64,000 nt of DNA from Trichuris trichiura (GCA_037903355.1 JBAJFE010000040.1:1-64000); one strand, 5' to 3'; counted from the first letter of the stretch, positions 48,172 to 61,225 are shown. The notes: generated from the letters alone by a model not told the origin. Numbers and translations: made by a program.

Positions 48172-51100
48172 ATGTCCGCCGGAATTTCGCTGCGCCGCCC
48201 TATCTACCGTCAGGTCCGAATATTTCAACTTCATCAACTTCGAAACGGATAACTAACAATGAGTTACAGGAAGACATTGACCGATGCGCTAAGCGCAAAG
48301 CAAGTGAGCACCTATCCCTGCTAAGTCAGGTCAAAGTGCCCAGACGTGTCAGCACGAAAGGACTTTGGGCGGGCGTTCAACGACGCATACCTTGCTTAAG
48401 ATGGTTGCCCAAGTATAACTTTAAAGAAGACTTTGTCAGTGACATTATTTCCGGTCTGACAGTTGGAGTAATGATGATTCCCCAGTGTAAGTACACTTTT
48501 ATTTACTCAAAAGACGTTTAGGCAAACTCTGCCTACGTTAAAATGAGATATATGATACCCCGGACTGTCGTTCAAACAAGTCAAACCGGATACTTAAGAC
48601 TAGTACAAGCAAGTACTAAGAAAGAAAGGATTAATACCTTTGATGCAGAGCGTCGAGATTTCGCGAAATCCAAATTTATCCAGCAATCGCCCATTACGTA
48701 GTACTCATAGTGAAGACTATAAACAACATTAATTAGGTCAATGTGTGATTACAACTTTTGTTTCTGCGATTTCCCGAAAGGGGTAATAGAACGAAAAGCA
48801 AACTTCTCAACATTCCGTAACCTCTGATACTGCTAGTATGAATATCTTAGTGATTTACGCTAAATAAAGCAAACAATAGTAAACATAAAAAGAGAACAGC
48901 TCAACTAGACAAAGTGTTCATTAGTCGAGCGTGCGGTTTTCATCTTCGAAGCCTCCGTTGCAATAAGACAAGTCACGTCGATGAACAGTTTCGACGTTCA
49001 AGCCGTACTGAGCAATAATGTTCTAAGAAGTTCCGCCATCCGTAAGAAGTAAAAATAACTATTCAATTAAGACCTAAAGGCTATTCTAAGTTAAAAAAAT
49101 AAAGTATTCATGCCAAAGGGACAACTCCATTTATTGAACACGTATTCGAAAAGACCTTTTGCCATTGTGTAGTCGATTGTTACTAAAAACGATGTAGCAT
49201 CAATCTTCGAATGCCGGAACTTTTAAGCAATTATTTTCAAGTTTCAGAGGTTTGATGCCGCTTATTATTGTTTGTAACAACGTCAGGATTAACTTTTCGC
49301 ATCTAGTTCTAACGAAGTAGGCAGAAATGACGTCATTAGATGATGGTCTGCTAGTGAGGGTTCTAAGTGTCTGTATTTCCACCCGTAAACCGTAAGGAAT
49401 ACAGCGCATCGCTTCTGCGGTTAGGATCGAAATCCCGAATGAGTTGAAAACTAGCTGTAAACGGTGGCCTCATGACAGTTCTGCATTTCAACTATAACGA
49501 TGCTTTCAAACCGCAGCTTTGTTGTTTCTTAAGCCACCGTAAAGCATTTTCGAAGTACAGTTGGTAGATTATTAAATATGTCAAATAGAGTTTAGAAGAA
49601 AAGACAAAAAATGAAATCAGCCAACAGTGCTTCGACGGTGTTCCGTAGCGACCCAAGAAACGACAAGACTGCAGTAGAAAAACAACTTTATAATTCAAGC
49701 ACGTCTCTTATTTAGAAGCTGCAAATGCAGAACCGCCACAACGTTCCCCTTCACAGTGAGTTTCCAATCCATTCGGTATTTCACCCTTCCGGATATTGAC
49801 CGCCATCAGTCGGCTTGGTATTGACATGCTCGCTTTCGAGTTTTTTCACTCAAGAAAACAGAACGACCGTTATAAGCAAGGAGTGCCTGCACAGTATTTT
49901 AGAACGGATCATTTAGGAGATTTACTGCCAGTGCAAAAGTGTGCATCAGACTCAGGCGGGAACTGTAATTCCAAACGCTGACGAAATTTCATAGTTAATC
50001 TTTTGGTTCACGGGTTCGGCTTGTTTGTGTATCTGTAAATAAACTTCAAAGTGCCCTACCAACGAATGGATGAGCAAATTGTTAGAGAAAATATAGAACA
50101 ATTCTATACCGTACGTTTCGGAACTGTTCTTGCTGACGACGGAACAAGAGCACTTCCGAAACGTACGGTATAGAAATGTTCTGTATTTTCTCTAACAATT
50201 TGCTCATCCATTCGTTGGTAGAACATTTTAAAGTTTATGTACAGATACATCAAACAGGCCAAACTCGTGAACCAAAAGACCAACTATGAAACAACCTAAG
50301 CCTGTTAAAAGACATCCTCAAACTTCAAAATGGCGGTTAATAATGACCATAAATGATCATAAAACGCTGAATGCGAAACAGCGTATCAAGAATAGCGTTG
50401 CTAAAAATGGGAGGCATAAAGTTTTACTTCGAAAACAGGCTAGTTTCAGATCGTACGTCGTCCACCAACAGCGTACCGTAAACTCATCTAAAGATGAGCA
50501 AGATAATAACCAGTGTTTCGAAGAGAGGGATACACTACAGCAGTTTAAAACAGCCTTTGTAAACTATCCTAACGGATTCGTTTCATAGGAGCAAATTATT
50601 TTCATATCTTTGAAAACCTTGCAATTTAAAACGCTTATTCAGTTCCTCCCAAACATTTTTGAATATTCCGATATCAACATTAACTTGTCTTTTTTCCATT
50701 TACTTACTCTATGCTTTTTTCTTTCCTTTGTAATTCCACGCATTCAATCAATTAATAAGTAAGATTGACTTTTATCAACGGGGAATCACCATATTGCATA
50801 CACGCATTTATTGTACGCTGACAGTCGATCAGGTAATATTGCAAAGCTCTGTATTTTAAAATATACTAATTTTTTTAGCGGAAAAAAACTCTGCTACACG
50901 AAGGAACAAGGCCTATTAATTATAAGTATAAATATAAACACAGTAGTTGCTATTGGAAAAACTCATTTCTTCACTACCATCGAACAACGGTTTATGCGGA
51001 AACCTTTTTGTAACAAAAAAGTTGCCTACTAAGCTATTGAAAGCTTAGAAAGGAAAGCATAATCAGGAAGTATTAATATTAGCGATTATGCTTGAGTACA

Positions 51101-54100
51101 AAGTTTATGCTTAATTTAAGTCAAGCAGCTTAAAAAACAATATTAGAAGAAGGGCGGTCTATTCTCTAAGGCCCATAAATAGAAGAAAATGAGTATAATC
51201 TGGTAAAGTTCGAAACAATAGCCAAACAAACTCGGATGCATTTCACTTATTTGCATATTTAAGAAAAGTTACAATTCCTGTCAGACCATACTACGATTTG
51301 GAGCCGCGCATGATTTCCCTATTTTATCGTTGTCATCTCCATCGTTCAAAAAAGAATTAGCTCACTACGAAGAGTTGCTGAGAAAACTGAAATGAAGCAA
51401 GAAACAGTCGTCGCTTCTCAAGTCGAGCCGTTTGTTGGGCAATTATTTAAATAATAATAAAATTAAAATTAGTAGGACTAGCTTTATTACATTTGCGCGA
51501 AGTTGTTGGATCCGTATCCTAACCTTTTAATAAGCGAAGCTCTAAGGGCTAACCACGTTCGACAACTGACGCTGAACTCGACAGTAGTCAAAAAGGCCGC
51601 GAATAGCTACGAAGGGTGAAGATACAAGTTTAAACAGATAAAATTATATTTCTTCGAACTATCAATAAACCGAAGCAGAATCAGTAAGAATAAAAGCAGC
51701 GTTGAAATAACATACAAATAGCTAAATAAACAAACAAAGCAGAACGGAATAGCAAAAGTTAATAAATGTAAAAGAAAGACTAAGAAAATATAGCACTGGT
51801 AACAATGGCATCAAACAGAATAAACATAAAACAATTACGAAGGAAAGTAAATAAAACACAAACAAAAACGTTTTGAGACTGTTACGAGAAAATGCATCTT
51901 TCATATTATGAAACAAAGAATAAAATAAAATTTTCGAAAGCTTTATCAATGTCTCATGGGACTTCAGAAAGTTCGGTAAATGGTTTAATTGCCCCATGCA
52001 TTCTTATAATCGTTCTTGTTTACTCCACAACCAATTTTTGCTAACTTAATTTTACTATTTTTAGTTTTATGTTTTATGTCTTACTTATCTCGTATTGTCG
52101 TGATACTAGCTTTGTTTTATCAGCCTATTTAATTGATTTTACTATCAGCGTTACTACAGGTTGTCAAAAATTATTTTTACTTTTGTTACCTACTTTTGCA
52201 ATCGCAGATGGCTGATAAGACTTAAAAAGGTTAATAATTTTTTTACAAAAAAATATTTATGGCAAATAACGAAAAATCACATAATAGTACGATAATTAGT
52301 GAATAACTTCGCCTACTAAAAGAGAGTACATCTGCGTTGTTACACGACCATTGAATTTTTCCCATTCGGCACTAAGAGTTACTTCGTTGTAGCGATGGCG
52401 TACGGCACGTTAGCTGGATTGGACGCTGCCCATGGATTATACACATCGTTCTTTAGCGCAATATTCTATTTCCTGTTTGGAACAAGCAGGCACAACTCTG
52501 TTGGTAGGTGGCCAACGAGTTGAAATCTTTTATTTCATAGCGCCTTTTCGGCCATCGGGCTTTTAGGTGTCGTAGCAGTGACCAGCATGATGGCCGCTTC
52601 GACTCGCTACCGCCTTGCCCCTTACGACTTCGATTACTACCGTAAGTAAGAAGATTTTCAGGTAATTTTTTCAAGGCACTTTTTGAAGTTTCAAAAAACT
52701 ATACCTCAACCAGCGCGGTATTATCGAACGCCTCATTGGACGCTGTAGCAGAGTACACACCGACAGAAATTATGGCAGCTCTTACCTTTTCTTCAGGCAT
52801 CATTTCGGTACACTATCTAAACGAAGAAATCAACAACTCTAATACGTGTTCCGTAGCTTATGCTAGCAATGCTTAGGGCTGGCTTTCTGGCTGTGTTGAT
52901 ATCTGACCAAGTCAGCGCAGCCTTCACAAGCGCTGTGGCACTGCACGTCTTTACCGCCCAGGTGGACAAGCTGTTGAAAGTAAAAGTTGGCCGCTATTCC
53001 GGCCCTGGAAAGCTTGTCAGAGTAATCAACCCCTATGTAACCACTTTGTTTAAGAAAAACTTTCACTTTGAGATCTACTACGACTTCTTCTGCAACATAA
53101 AAACTACGCATATACCTACGATGGGAATGTCTTCGATCAGCTGCGCTGTACTGTACGTAATCAAGTACCATGTCAGTCCAATCTGTTCTAAAAAATATCT
53201 CAAAGGAATACAAATACCGGTAGACATGATCTTGGTAAGTGCTTTCACGTAAAGATACTAATATATTCAATTTTTCTCGTCGTCTCCCATAGATAATAAT
53301 TGCAACAACTATATCGCACTACATGGACTTGGAATCGCATGGATTTAAAATTGTTGGCTACATACCTTCCGGGTAAGTGGCGCTTAGAAAACCATTTAAA
53401 AAAGGGAAAAACTCGTAGCATTCCAACGCCGGAATTTCCAAAACTCTCAGTCGTCAGTCACACGCTAATTGACGGCTTCACGCTAGCCATTGTCATCTAC
53501 TGCATCTCCATATCGCTTGCGAAAATATTTGCCAAAAGATTCAGCTATAAAGTTGATCCTGAACAGGTAGGAAGTGACCTGTTGAAACTGATTCCCACGA
53601 AGAGATGTGCTACAAGTAGGAATTCTTTGCGTTGGGTATCACCCACGTGCTCTGCTCGTTCTTCGCTTGCGTACCACCTTCCGCGGCCATGGCTAGAAGT
53701 TCCGTACTGATCGGAAGCGGCGGTAGAAGTCAAGTAATAATTTGCATAAGTGTTTTTAAACTCCTAACAACAATGCTGTTTCAGCTATGCAGCGTAATTG
53801 CTGCCTGCGTCGTACTCGCGGTCATTTTCTTGATCAGCCCACTGTTGAGAGCGTTACCGCAAGTATGGCCGCTTGAAGCTTTAGCCAACAGCTTAGCGCT
53901 TGTCTCAACACCATTCCTTTTCAGTGCATACTGGCTGCTATCATCATTGTGGCTCTACGCAATATGATCAAGCAAATTGCCGAATGTGCCACCTTGTGGA
54001 AGCTATCCAAGCTGGACTTTGTCAAAAAAAGGTTTCATTTTCCCGCGGTTGCATTGTAAAAAATTTTAGATTATTTGGTCGGTCACCTTCCTGGCGACCA

Positions 54101-55940
54101 TACTTTTGGACGTCATGGACGGCTTGGCCATAGGAGTAGCTTGTGCCTTTCTCCTATTTGGCTTTCGATTCATAGGGTAACCTGCCCGTCTCCGTAAAAA
54201 AAGCGCTCTTTTGAATACGGAAACCTTTAGGAAAAAGCTGTCAAGCATTGGGGTTCTACCGCAGACGAACCTGTATTTTGAGAGGAAAAAATATTCGGAG
54301 GTAAGAACGAAGGAAGCTCGCACGGCTAGTCATTTTGACCATCAAAAAGTGGACAAACGGCTTTCTTTCGAAGAACTTTTGAGCCCGCGCAGCCTAACTG
54401 ATAAATAACGTCCTATCGCTTGAACCTATTTAGCTGGAACAAACCAATGGAATTATCACTGTAATTTGGAAAGCACCTTTGTTCTACGGGAATGCGGAAT
54501 TTTTTGAAGACCAAATTTGCCAAGAAGTCGATAAAACGTGGGCAGATTTCCTCAACAAGGTAATGACAAAATGGGGCGAATGCTTCGCAGTTTCTCCGCT
54601 GGCTCTCATCATTGCAAGGAGGTGCAGAGAACATTACGACTACAGCTGGATACTGACGAGAAAAAGCATACAACAATGGATGATGTAGCGGGAAGATTTC
54701 TAATCATTGACTTCACCAGGGTTAGCCTGATTGATACTTCGGGTGTTTACGCCCTCAACGAAGTACAAGAAGCGACGCTATACAATCTTCACGTTTCTAT
54801 AAGCTGTTTCGTTCAGGTTGCCCGCCGAGCCCAAAAATACGGTGCAGAAGTATATATCTGCTGCTGCTCAGGTGCGTTAGACATTTATAGACTTCCTTGA
54901 CGACGCGAACAGCTGAAAGCTGTTGAAACCTTTACAACCAAGTTGAAATACAAAAAAACTTGTGATACCTACCAGCGTACATTCAAAAACGGTCTAAACT
55001 CAACTACCCATACGGATCGGGGCCATAACCCCGAAAGTCGAAACTTTGAAAGGTCTAAATTTTGAGTGGATAAAAATTCCGAATGACGAAAAGCTTATTA
55101 TAAGCAGTCGCCTCGTGGCTGCTAAATAAAGGACATACTCCGGCTATAGAGTTACGACAGTATCGCAATCATGCCATGTTTGCATTATCGTACAATAGAG
55201 CTCTAATGTATATCTTATTTAGCAGCTACATATGGAAAGAAGACAAAAAGTAACTAACTGCCTACGATAGGCTTGTGACCATTCGGGATTTCAAGGTTTT
55301 ACAGTTCTAACTTTCCGAGCTACAACGTTCATCAGATAAGACTGTATCATTTCAAATTTTCAGTTTGCAACTGCCTTATAACGCACACTTTATATTGTCT
55401 AAAAGTTATTCAATTTTACTGGGATGGGCTGACTTGTAGTGACTTTTAGACTTACTGCAAAGGCGAAAGCTGGAAGTGGGTAGTCTTTCAAATAAACGTT
55501 CGCATCCGTCAGAGTCCGGCTGTTACGCTGACAAAAAATTGTTTGCCATATTAGGGTAGTAAAGAGCTTACTAAAAACTTGAAACGTAAAGACATAATCA
55601 ATCTGATAAGGTAAACTTTCAGTTAGTGAGTTGCTTTCGTGCATTGTTTGGCTCGAATAATCAAGTTTCTAATCTATCCTACAGCAAGGGAGCGCTCCTA
55701 CTTCAAAATAGAATGACTGCATATTGACAATAGCAACAAATTGCTCATGTTTGAAACTTTGATAATTTTACTATTTCAGAAGGCATTCAGAAGAAAATCA
55801 AGCTGGCAATCGCTTACAAAGAGTCACTGAAGGAGTTAAGTTTCTTCCCGTCCGTTTACGACGCCGTCATGTATGCTAAACTGGGTGCCCCACCGATGGG
55901 TGACACAACGCAAGAAAACTCGCTGGTGGCTCATTATTAA
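48172..55940 (+). CDS. SLC26/SulP anion transporter with STAS domain (18 exons, 689 aa)
   Basis: Multi-pass plasma-membrane anion exchanger/channel (sulfate, chloride, bicarbonate or oxalate; substrate not readable). Exons: 48172-48213, 48270-48486, 52393-52503, 52567-52641, 52689-52807, 52857-53021, 53073-53234, 53293-53372, 53419-53566, 53620-53733, 53785-53862, 53925-54020, 54070-54176, 54231-54300, 54434-54559, 54619-54762, 54817-54871, 55780-55940. Phases agree at every junction and the sum is 2070 nt. Landmarks: [28 protein letters not shown] (85-91), [18 protein letters not shown], the family hallmark GIPTPEFP (324-331), [12 protein letters not shown], and from about 505 a cytosolic STAS domain with [16 protein letters not shown] and the C-terminal [12 protein letters not shown]. 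The start ATG gives the [13 protein letters not shown]-terminus expected of the family. Intron 2 (3.9 kb) holds a solo Penelope end. Confidence 0.95.
49987..50330. mobile_element. Solo Penelope-like terminal palindrome (no ORF)
   Basis: Arms 49987-50126 and 50151-50291 are imperfect inverse complements (about 140 bp) around CTTGCTGACGACGGAACAAG. Both arms are clearly related to the ends of the 22.9-25.9 kb element: shared blocks include GCCCTACCAACGAATGGATG and CCGAAACGTACGGTAT. After the right arm come codons reading [11 protein letters not shown], matching the ORF start [11 protein letters not shown], then unrelated DNA. So two element ends face each other with the body missing. The CTGACGA (50133-50139) and GAAAC (50158-50162) hammerhead-like words are intact. 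No exact target duplication was seen. Confidence 0.8.
55010..55330. repeat. Dispersed repeat rich in TTCGGGATTTC, third copy
   Basis: Begins near CATAACCCCGAAAGTCGAAA and ends near CATTCGGGATTTCAAGG, giving roughly inverse ends as in the 37.5-kb copy. It lies in intron 17 of the SLC26 gene. Confidence 0.4.
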
Positions 55941-56078
55941 ACAATGCTGATTAGGGCTGATTGTTGCAAAACTTAATCGAGAAGACGTAGCAGCAACCTA
56001 CGGCCTTCCGGAATCGTTGGTTGCTAAAAAGCTTATCTCCTATTATTATATGTCAACATGCATTTCCAAGGTGGTTGA

Positions 56079-56084
56079 AATAAA
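56079..56084 (+). promoter_or_regulatory. Candidate polyadenylation signal of the SLC26 gene
   Basis: AATAAA about 140 nt after the stop codon and the first such hexamer found downstream. It is plausible by position only. Confidence 0.4.
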
Positions 56085-57309
56085 TTTGCATTGTCACTAC
56101 AATTATTAAACTCATATCGCAACGTGTCAAGTACAACTCCATTAAGCGTTGAACCGATGGGTCACTCTTCAACATCGCGTAAAATAACGACATTAGGAGA
56201 CACTTAGGGTGCGCATATGGCTTCTTGGGAAATGTATGCGTCATGGACTAATTACTCATTCGCTTGGGACCAAAACAATAACGTGACGTAGCCTTAAGAG
56301 AATTAAAATTTTCAACTTAAACTGTAACAATTCCAAACACCGTCCTATCGCTTTGGGCAGTTTCAATTGGACGTTCGCCAATGACAATCGCTGTCGGAGC
56401 TTCTTGCGATGAGTACGTACGATTTTTAAAACGTCACAAATCAGTCCAAAGTGCCAATCTAATTTGGGTGTTGATCATTTGGCTGACACGGTAAATTTAG
56501 CATGAAAGTACGGCACTAGGTGCGAATGTGAAGCGGGGAAATTTTTGCCAATAAAGAGGATTATTCTAGCTGGTTCCTTAATCGGAGTCTTGACCATATC
56601 AAGTCGCTTGTACAATCAGGTAAGCAGGCTCGAATATGCTATTCATAAAATTTCATTATATTTATTGTTTGCGGTGATATGGACTGTGAACTTTACCGTT
56701 TCTCCTCTACTATCACTTGAGGAAACTATGGACAAAATGTTCAATACAAAAACTGCATAGAGCGTCGGATAAACTCGTATCCAACAGGAGCCTACGAGCT
56801 AAATCAGCCTAAGAAACTAGTTTCCAAACTAGCTTGTTGAAATACGCTAAAAAGAGACGCGGCAACCTGCAAACGATCATCCACTTGTCTAAGTTTGAAT
56901 ATAAAAAAAACAACAGAGAATCTATTCCTACTTTACGTTAAGCGTAGGCTTAGCTTGCAGACGAAAGGCTGCGAAAAAATATAAAACGGCAGAAAGAAAC
57001 GAGAGAGGGCAAACACACCTTTTCTGGAAAAAAGGGATCTCATTTTACCATTAGCTATAGAAGGAAAAAAGATTTTTACCAGCTTTATCATAAAACTCTA
57101 GCTAAGTATGCCAGCTTTAAATAATCCATATACGTTCCTTTTCAAACCCTGTAAAGCTACTCCTAACATGACGCATGCGTGAACGCGCTTCGGCAACTGC
57201 AATCACCAATCAATTAAAAAGCCTTTCCTGTTGTCTACTTGCCGGGCACCCACTGACTAATGATTCAGTTTGCGCTGCTGCATTTTTGTTCAAAAAGAAT
57301 CAGACTTGG

Positions 57310-57440
57310 GCGTACGGTTAGGCTAAGCCTTAAGTTTAGGCTTACGACATCTGTTGTCCCCTACCCGAATTGATTTAGTCAGTTCCACGACCTAAGCCTA
57401 AGCCTAAGCCTAATTGTGAGCCCATTAAGAGAAAATATAA
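57310..57440. mobile_element. Copy of TTAGGC-bearing family with three telomere-like units
   Basis: Left: ACGGTTAGGCTAAGCCTTAA, then GTTTAGGCTTACGAC. Right: CCTAAGCCTAAGCCTAAGCC. The right-hand run is the purest interstitial TTAGGC array in the window. The two sides are imperfect inverse complements. Confidence 0.55.
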
Positions 57441-57850
57441 TAACGTAAAATGATTCACTCGACAGCGGGAACGTGGCGTGCAGACAATAAAATACGTGAT
57501 AACATTCTCTGTTTTGTGATTTAATTATTTTGGCCAAATAAGGTTATAATTTAAAAATTCCAAAAGTAACCGGCAGAGAAACATTTCTTCGCCTCGCTGC
57601 GAAGAAGTACGCGTTTAAAAAGTCTTAACTATTGATATCTCTTTCGCGATCTTCTTTTCTTGGATAGCCGTGTCGTTAATCTTGATTAGACGTCAATTTC
57701 AACGAATAGAGATTATCGTTAAGACATGAGCTTAAGCTTCCAAGCAAATTTTGTTTGTCAACATAACGGCAGCATCTATTGCATGCTTTAAATCACGGTA
57801 AAATGAAAACACAAAGTTTTAGGGGCACGCACTATGCACTACCAACCTAA

Positions 57851-58153
57851 TGTACTACTGTTCTTCGGGATTACAAGTTTGAAAACATATGCACACTTTT
57901 TACTATAAGTCGGCAGAACGTTACGCCTCCTATAAACAAAACAAGTGGTCTCATACATTTGCTTCGCTTCGGTACGATAGCGTGGTCAATATTTATAATG
58001 TATCATATTCTTGCGTGGCCGTATTTGCAAATGATCACTAGTCGCTCTTATACACGCAGTAGAAGCCAGAAGGAAACTTCCGGTTATCATAAACTGAAAA
58101 ATCTGATTGATGATTATTTATATCATTCATTATTAAGCATGAATAAACCTTAG
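57851..58153 (+). CDS. Unassigned open frame with one hydrophobic segment
   Basis: Stop-bounded frame of about 100 codons with no early Met. It contains two N-glycosylation-type sequons (NVT, NKT), a hydrophobic stretch (TIAWSIFIMYHILAWPYLQ) and a basic tail, ending at TAG 58151-58153. This could be an exon of a membrane protein. No splice sites or family support it, and a chance frame is likely at this composition. Confidence 0.15.
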   Translation, partial: CTTVLRDYKFENICTLFTISRQNVTPPINKTSGLIHLLRFGTIAWSIFIMYHILAWPYLQMITSRSYTRSRSQKETSGYHKLKNLIDDYLYHSLLSMNKP

Positions 58154-59305
58154 TGAAAGAAAGGACTTAAAAAGAACACTAACGAGAAAAAATGATCAGA
58201 GAACACGACACGTAGTCGATAAGCAGGTTGGCCTCAACAAAACTTGCTCAACCAAGATTAGCTTGCATACCAAGCAAGCTACAAAGCAAAATGAGTCACC
58301 ACCCAAAAAAAATTTTTAAAAGCAAATTGAAGTCTGCTCATCGACTTAGCAGAATAAAGATAAACCAACTCCATGATGCTACAGTGACAAAAATAACAGA
58401 AAACATTTTAAGATAACACGGAGTGAGCAGTCATAGAGTAAAGGTAATAATACAACAATCGTGCTAAACATTTTGACGCTACGAAAAGTTACTGGATAAT
58501 ATTAAAACAGATTTTTGCCTCATCCCAAAACGCAAAAAAAATTAGCATCACTAGTTCGACCGGCTATGCATTAGGCAGTGCAAACAACGAGCACCGGTTT
58601 GAACCTGTCAACAGCGCTGTGGACGTTTGGTTGAAATTGGGCCACGAACACCGTTGAAAGCCGACCGGACTTTTTTACCGTATTTCCCAAACGCGAACCA
58701 AAGTTGCGCTCTGTCTCCATCGTTAACAAAAGCGAGCAATTCTCGGGAGCAAAAATGCGGCCACGCAAACTTCCCCTACTTGGCGAACCCATCACAAAGG
58801 TTAGTATACAGCGGCAACTTGTTCGGTTTTGACTTTTTCCTTACGAACAACTGTGCAGTTGTAAATCTTAAATGAGACGTGACAGGGAAAAGTATTGCCT
58901 GCAATCGACTACAATATAAAAGCTATACGATTCTTTAGTAATATCATTTTAGCGACCGTCGCGACGACTGGAAAACCAGTTTTTGCCTACGTCGTCTAAA
59001 CGACGTGAATATGTTTGCATGTTAAAGCATTCGCGGTACGGTCTGACCAGTAAGAGCGCGAATATTAATTTTTAAGCAGAAGCTGAGCCTCACACAATTA
59101 CGCGTTAATATTGAAGCTATATACGACTTAGTTAACAGCTATGAACAATTACGTAGTGCATTTCACGTCCCGTCCAGAAAAGCTAAGCCAAATGCCTAAG
59201 TTTAGTATCTATCTACGAGATTATGCTTTTTAAAAAAAGAATGCAAGGATGAACTTTAACATTTATATTGGTACATAAATAATAACGGATCTTGTCTCTT
59301 AGGCG

Positions 59306-59405
59306 CCCCACTGTCATACTGTAAGTTCTCCGGCCATCTTGTTCTGCCTTTACCTAAGCCTAAGCCTAAATATAAGGCGTATGGCCTGGCTTAGATTTGG
59401 TTAAG
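59306..59405. mobile_element. Left half of a TTAGGC-bearing inverted-repeat element
   Basis: Starts CCCCACTGTCATACTGTAAG, continues CGGCCATCTTGTTCTGCC and CCTAAGCCTAAGCCTAAAT, and is cut off after TGGCTTAGATTTGG. It gives the clearest copy of the family's terminal sequence. Confidence 0.6.
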
Positions 59406-60285
59406 GGCAAAAAGAAGTTATTAGCATAGTCTCCAGTAAAGGCACAACAAGTTAAGGGCATGATTACATGAAAAGAACCTGCATTTCTCAGATGGTGGAG
59501 CGTCCGAGAGACAAGATCCATAATAATCATAAATATGACCGTATGAGAACAAAGAAAACGTAGAATTACCGTTAAGATAGCCCAAAAAACCAAGGCTTAC
59601 AAACGTATTCGGTTTATATCGACGTTGACATCTTGGCTTTGACGTGCTAATGTTCGTTAGTTCAAGCTATGTTCTAAGCATTGCTACAGTGCAACCACTG
59701 TTGCCTCAGAAGCGAAGGAAATTGCCGCTAAAAAAAGCAAACTTCGATAGATAAACAGCGACTTTTAAACGCCAGTTTCATGCTTACCTACATACGGTGC
59801 CGCGGGAACAATTTTCGAAACCTCTTCTTGTAAACCAAATTTTTCCCAGTAAAATTGTGAAATAGCTTTTGACATACTGTATAAATCTTGCATGCGCATT
59901 TTTTATACTTGCTCGGAAATTTCCGCTCAAGTTATAAACGCTTTGCCGTTTTATATTTAATAGGAAACGTGCTCAAAGCTGACTACCATGAAAGCCCTTT
60001 GATTCGCACGCGTGATATTACGAATTACGTATTTAACTTGGTAAAGCAAGAGCGGTTGTTGCTTTTAAAAATTGAATGAGCTTAGCGGAGAGGAATTTTT
60101 AGCAGAAAAATGTCTATTCTTTGCGGCTTCGTTGATTACGAGAGTAGTTGTTAAGTAATTGCACCCTGTAAGAAAACAACCTTTACGGCAGCTAGCATCA
60201 TGAAAACCGGTTGGTACATTTATTTAATGTACGCAGCAGCGTATTTCTCGGTCGCTTAGTCGACTGCTTGAGTTTTTGTTCGGTT

Positions 60286-60452
60286 ATGAGCTCTACCGTC
60301 GTACTGTAACCTTGCTGGCCATCTTATTCTGGCCTTCCCTAAGCCTAAGCCTAAATGTAAGGCAAGTAATTTGGCCTAAGCTTAGGTAAGAGCAAACCAC
60401 GATTATCAGCATGCCAGCCATTTAGGGAAGAACAAGATAGCCACACGTTTCC
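60286..60452. mobile_element. TTAGGC-bearing inverted-repeat element, near complete
   Basis: Left: TACCGTCGTACTGTAACC, GGCCATCTTATTCTGG, CCCTAAGCCTAAGCC. Right: GGCCTAAGCTTAGGTAAGAG, GCATGCCAGCC, GGAAGAACAAGATAGCC. Both halves are present in inverted order over about 165 bp, with no coding capacity. Confidence 0.65.
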
Positions 60453-61192
60453 CAAAAACGAACCTGCATTTCAAAGCGATGTTTAATATAGCGAAGATTT
60501 TTAGTCGCATTAACCGCTGAAGCCATGCAAATATTGGTCTTATTTGAATAATCATTTATCGAGAAGAAATTGGCGCTTTAAAAATAACGAAACAGACAGA
60601 CCACCTCTTTTGACCATTTTGCTTTAGCGCATTCCTACACGTGTTCACTTGTTCATGAGAACATTCGATTTTCCGAAAGCTACACTTTTCTACGACTATG
60701 CAGTGAAGAATAGAGCAAAACAGAGCAGCTCAAAAATGAAACCGCCCTCAAATAACGCATTTACCAAACAGGAGGGCACGGAGCTTGCTGAACTCGCTCA
60801 TTCCATCTTCGATGCTCTAAGGTGGAAACGAGTTCGGAAAGCTTCGAGCTCGTATTGGACGTATTTTTCGCTAATGTTTGCCTCATTTTCCCTTCGCAAG
60901 AAATCCAGTTCTCAATCACAATAGATGACGAAAATTCAATTGCAACGCGTTGAGTCTATTCGCTGAGCTGGCAAGCGTTTTTCGCAAATTTTTTAAAAAC
61001 GCCCACACCGCATGTTCGCAGTTTATTCCGTCGGAACAAGTCGATTATAGCTGCGCGTTGAAAGTGGGGTCTACTGTAATACATAACCTACGAACTGTTT
61101 TTTCCGACTTTCAACTAGTTTTTTGAGCGTTGGTTCATCGGTGCCCGGCCTGTTGAGTCAGTTGTCTTCCTATTTACGCGTCGTTTAAGAAA

Positions 61193-61225
61193 ACGAGTCT
61201 TCAATTTCAGCAAACGAAAGAATCC
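61193..61225 (+). promoter_or_regulatory. Candidate spliced-leader acceptor upstream of the phosphatase ATG
   Basis: TCTTCAATTTCAG ends at 61210, 15 nt before the ATG at 61226. It matches a nematode 3' splice site with no exon of this gene upstream. Nematode mRNAs often receive a spliced leader at such sites close to the start codon. An ordinary 5'-UTR intron is the alternative. Confidence 0.4.

Larger units (their letters stand above)
56090..61190. other. Intergenic region with several repeat copies
   Basis: Between the SLC26 and lipid phosphatase genes. It contains three copies or fragments of the TTAGGC-bearing family (57.3, 59.3 and 60.3 kb) and AT-rich unassigned DNA. A 91-codon frame at 60649-60924 and a 100-codon frame ending at 58153 have no family match or splice support. 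Confidence 0.4.

Noticed and set aside
56530..56617. Hydrophobic open frame ending at a donor-like CAG/GTAAGC
   Set aside because: The only plausible upstream acceptor (TTTAG near 56501) gives an immediate stop in the needed frame, and no downstream exon fits.
60649..60924. 91-codon frame ending in a basic, serine-rich tail shortly upstream of the phosphatase gene
   Set aside because: No splice context or family resemblance. The length is within chance expectation for 64 kb.
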